Of a stretch of DNA of 64,000 bases, positions 63,461-64,000 are shown piece by piece. This DNA is from Oreocharis arfaki. Taxonomy: Eukaryota; Chordata; Aves; Passeriformes; Paramythiidae. The stretch lies in NCBI GenBank assembly GCA_013398015.1, contig VZRR01010904.1, positions 1,015,388-1,079,387 on the forward strand, written 5' to 3'. The notes below the pieces were generated by a model. The model had not been told where the DNA came from. It ran no database searches and saw nothing but the letters and a program-made list of their open reading frames with translations. The translations under genes were made by a program, and so were the position numbers. Numbering within the stretch: the first letter of the stretch is position 1; each line of letters starts with the position of its first letter.

Positions 63461-64000
63461 GGTTCAAACAATACCAGCAATGTTTATTATGATTTGCCTG
63501 CCTATCTCTGCTTTTGTGTCTCAGAGGGATCAGATTCAGCAAGGATTATTATGTTTATGAAACAGCAGCTTCTTGAATCTGGTGTTTATCTGTCTTTCTG
63601 AAAAACTGTATTTTGAGACAGTTGTTTTGCTTGGTTTTACCCAACATTATACTTTAAATTTTAAAACTGGAGAGCTGATGTTACAGTAAATTTCACTGAA
63701 AGTATGATTTAATCAGAAGCACTTATCTTTTGGGGTCATGTCTTCCTTTATTGGCTTTATGAAGTGTGATTTAGATGACAAACTAAAAAGAACAAAGACA
63801 TGGACAAATATTTGACTTCAAGTGTGCCAAAAAATAATTTTCCTAACAGAACTGACAAAGCTGTCTCCTGAAAGTATTCTGAACACTGGATAAATGAAGG
63901 TGGCAAGGAAAGGGCAGAACATTCGAACCCACGGGCCTATTACTTAGAAAAACTTCAGCAGTTCCTGTAAAAGAAGTGCGTTAGTGGCATTCAGGAAACA

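Larger units (their letters stand above)
32601..64000 (-). other. ITGBL1: ITGBL1 intron sequence to the right edge
   Basis: The preceding exon should encode a GRCDCKAGWYGKKC-like segment in a phase 1-1 block near 147 nt. I looked for it by eye on the minus strand across this 31 kb and did not find it, so the stretch is read as one large intron continuing past the window. It holds five CR1 copies (44230, 47483, 48064, 49540, 50654), two LTR-like fragments (56123, 57480) and several low-complexity tracts. The remainder is AT-rich unique-looking sequence. A missed small exon cannot be excluded. Confidence 0.65.

Noticed and set aside
1..64000. Search for CRISPR arrays, phage or bacterial defence genes, tRNA or rRNA genes
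   Set aside because: Nothing with the required repeat-spacer structure, gene density or cloverleaf was seen; the DNA is an ordinary avian gene locus.

Overview
This window is vertebrate nuclear DNA, almost certainly from a bird. It is AT-rich and intron-dominated. Its recognisable interspersed repeats are copies of the CR1 retrotransposon (chicken repeat 1) plus decayed fragments resembling avian LTR elements. The protein-coding sequence is only six short exons belonging to two convergent genes. I cannot name the species. No bacterial-type operon, CRISPR array, rRNA or tRNA gene was seen.

Left part, + strand: the 3' end of FGF14 (FGF homologous factor 4). Exon 4 (4468-4666) and the terminal coding exon 5 (7220-7356) are intact, with canonical splice sites and matching phase. 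They are followed by a long AT-rich stretch that is probably a 3' UTR of about 6.7 kb, ending near a tandem AATAAA pair at 13995-14006. Earlier FGF14 exons lie to the left of the window.

Right part, - strand: the 3' end of ITGBL1 (integrin subunit beta like 1). Four cysteine-rich exons are visible. From 5' to 3' on the minus strand they are 32484-32600, 22204-22350, 16746-16859 and the terminal 15135-15226. They splice in phase 1 throughout and encode about the last 156 residues, the C-terminal integrin-type EGF repeats. The upstream exons are expected beyond 64000; none was recognised between 32601 and 64000, so that 31 kb is read as intron.

The two genes point at each other, with stop codons 7.8 kb apart, as expected from the human 13q33 FGF14/ITGBL1 neighbourhood. 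They share no known pathway. FGF14 is an intracellular modulator of voltage-gated sodium channels, whereas ITGBL1 is a secreted matrix-associated protein. Their link here is positional.

The ITGBL1 introns hold seven CR1 copies (one about 1.1 kb with a decayed reverse-transcriptase frame), two LTR-like fragments, many A/C- or T/G-rich low-complexity tracts, a poly-G run next to an ambiguous base, a perfect 28-bp palindrome and several hairpins. I found no convincing new biological system. The items most worth a second look are the palindrome, a diverged 44-bp repeat pair, a GC-rich hairpin in the FGF14 3' UTR, a possible 33-nt EGF-like cryptic exon, and the convergent gene ends.
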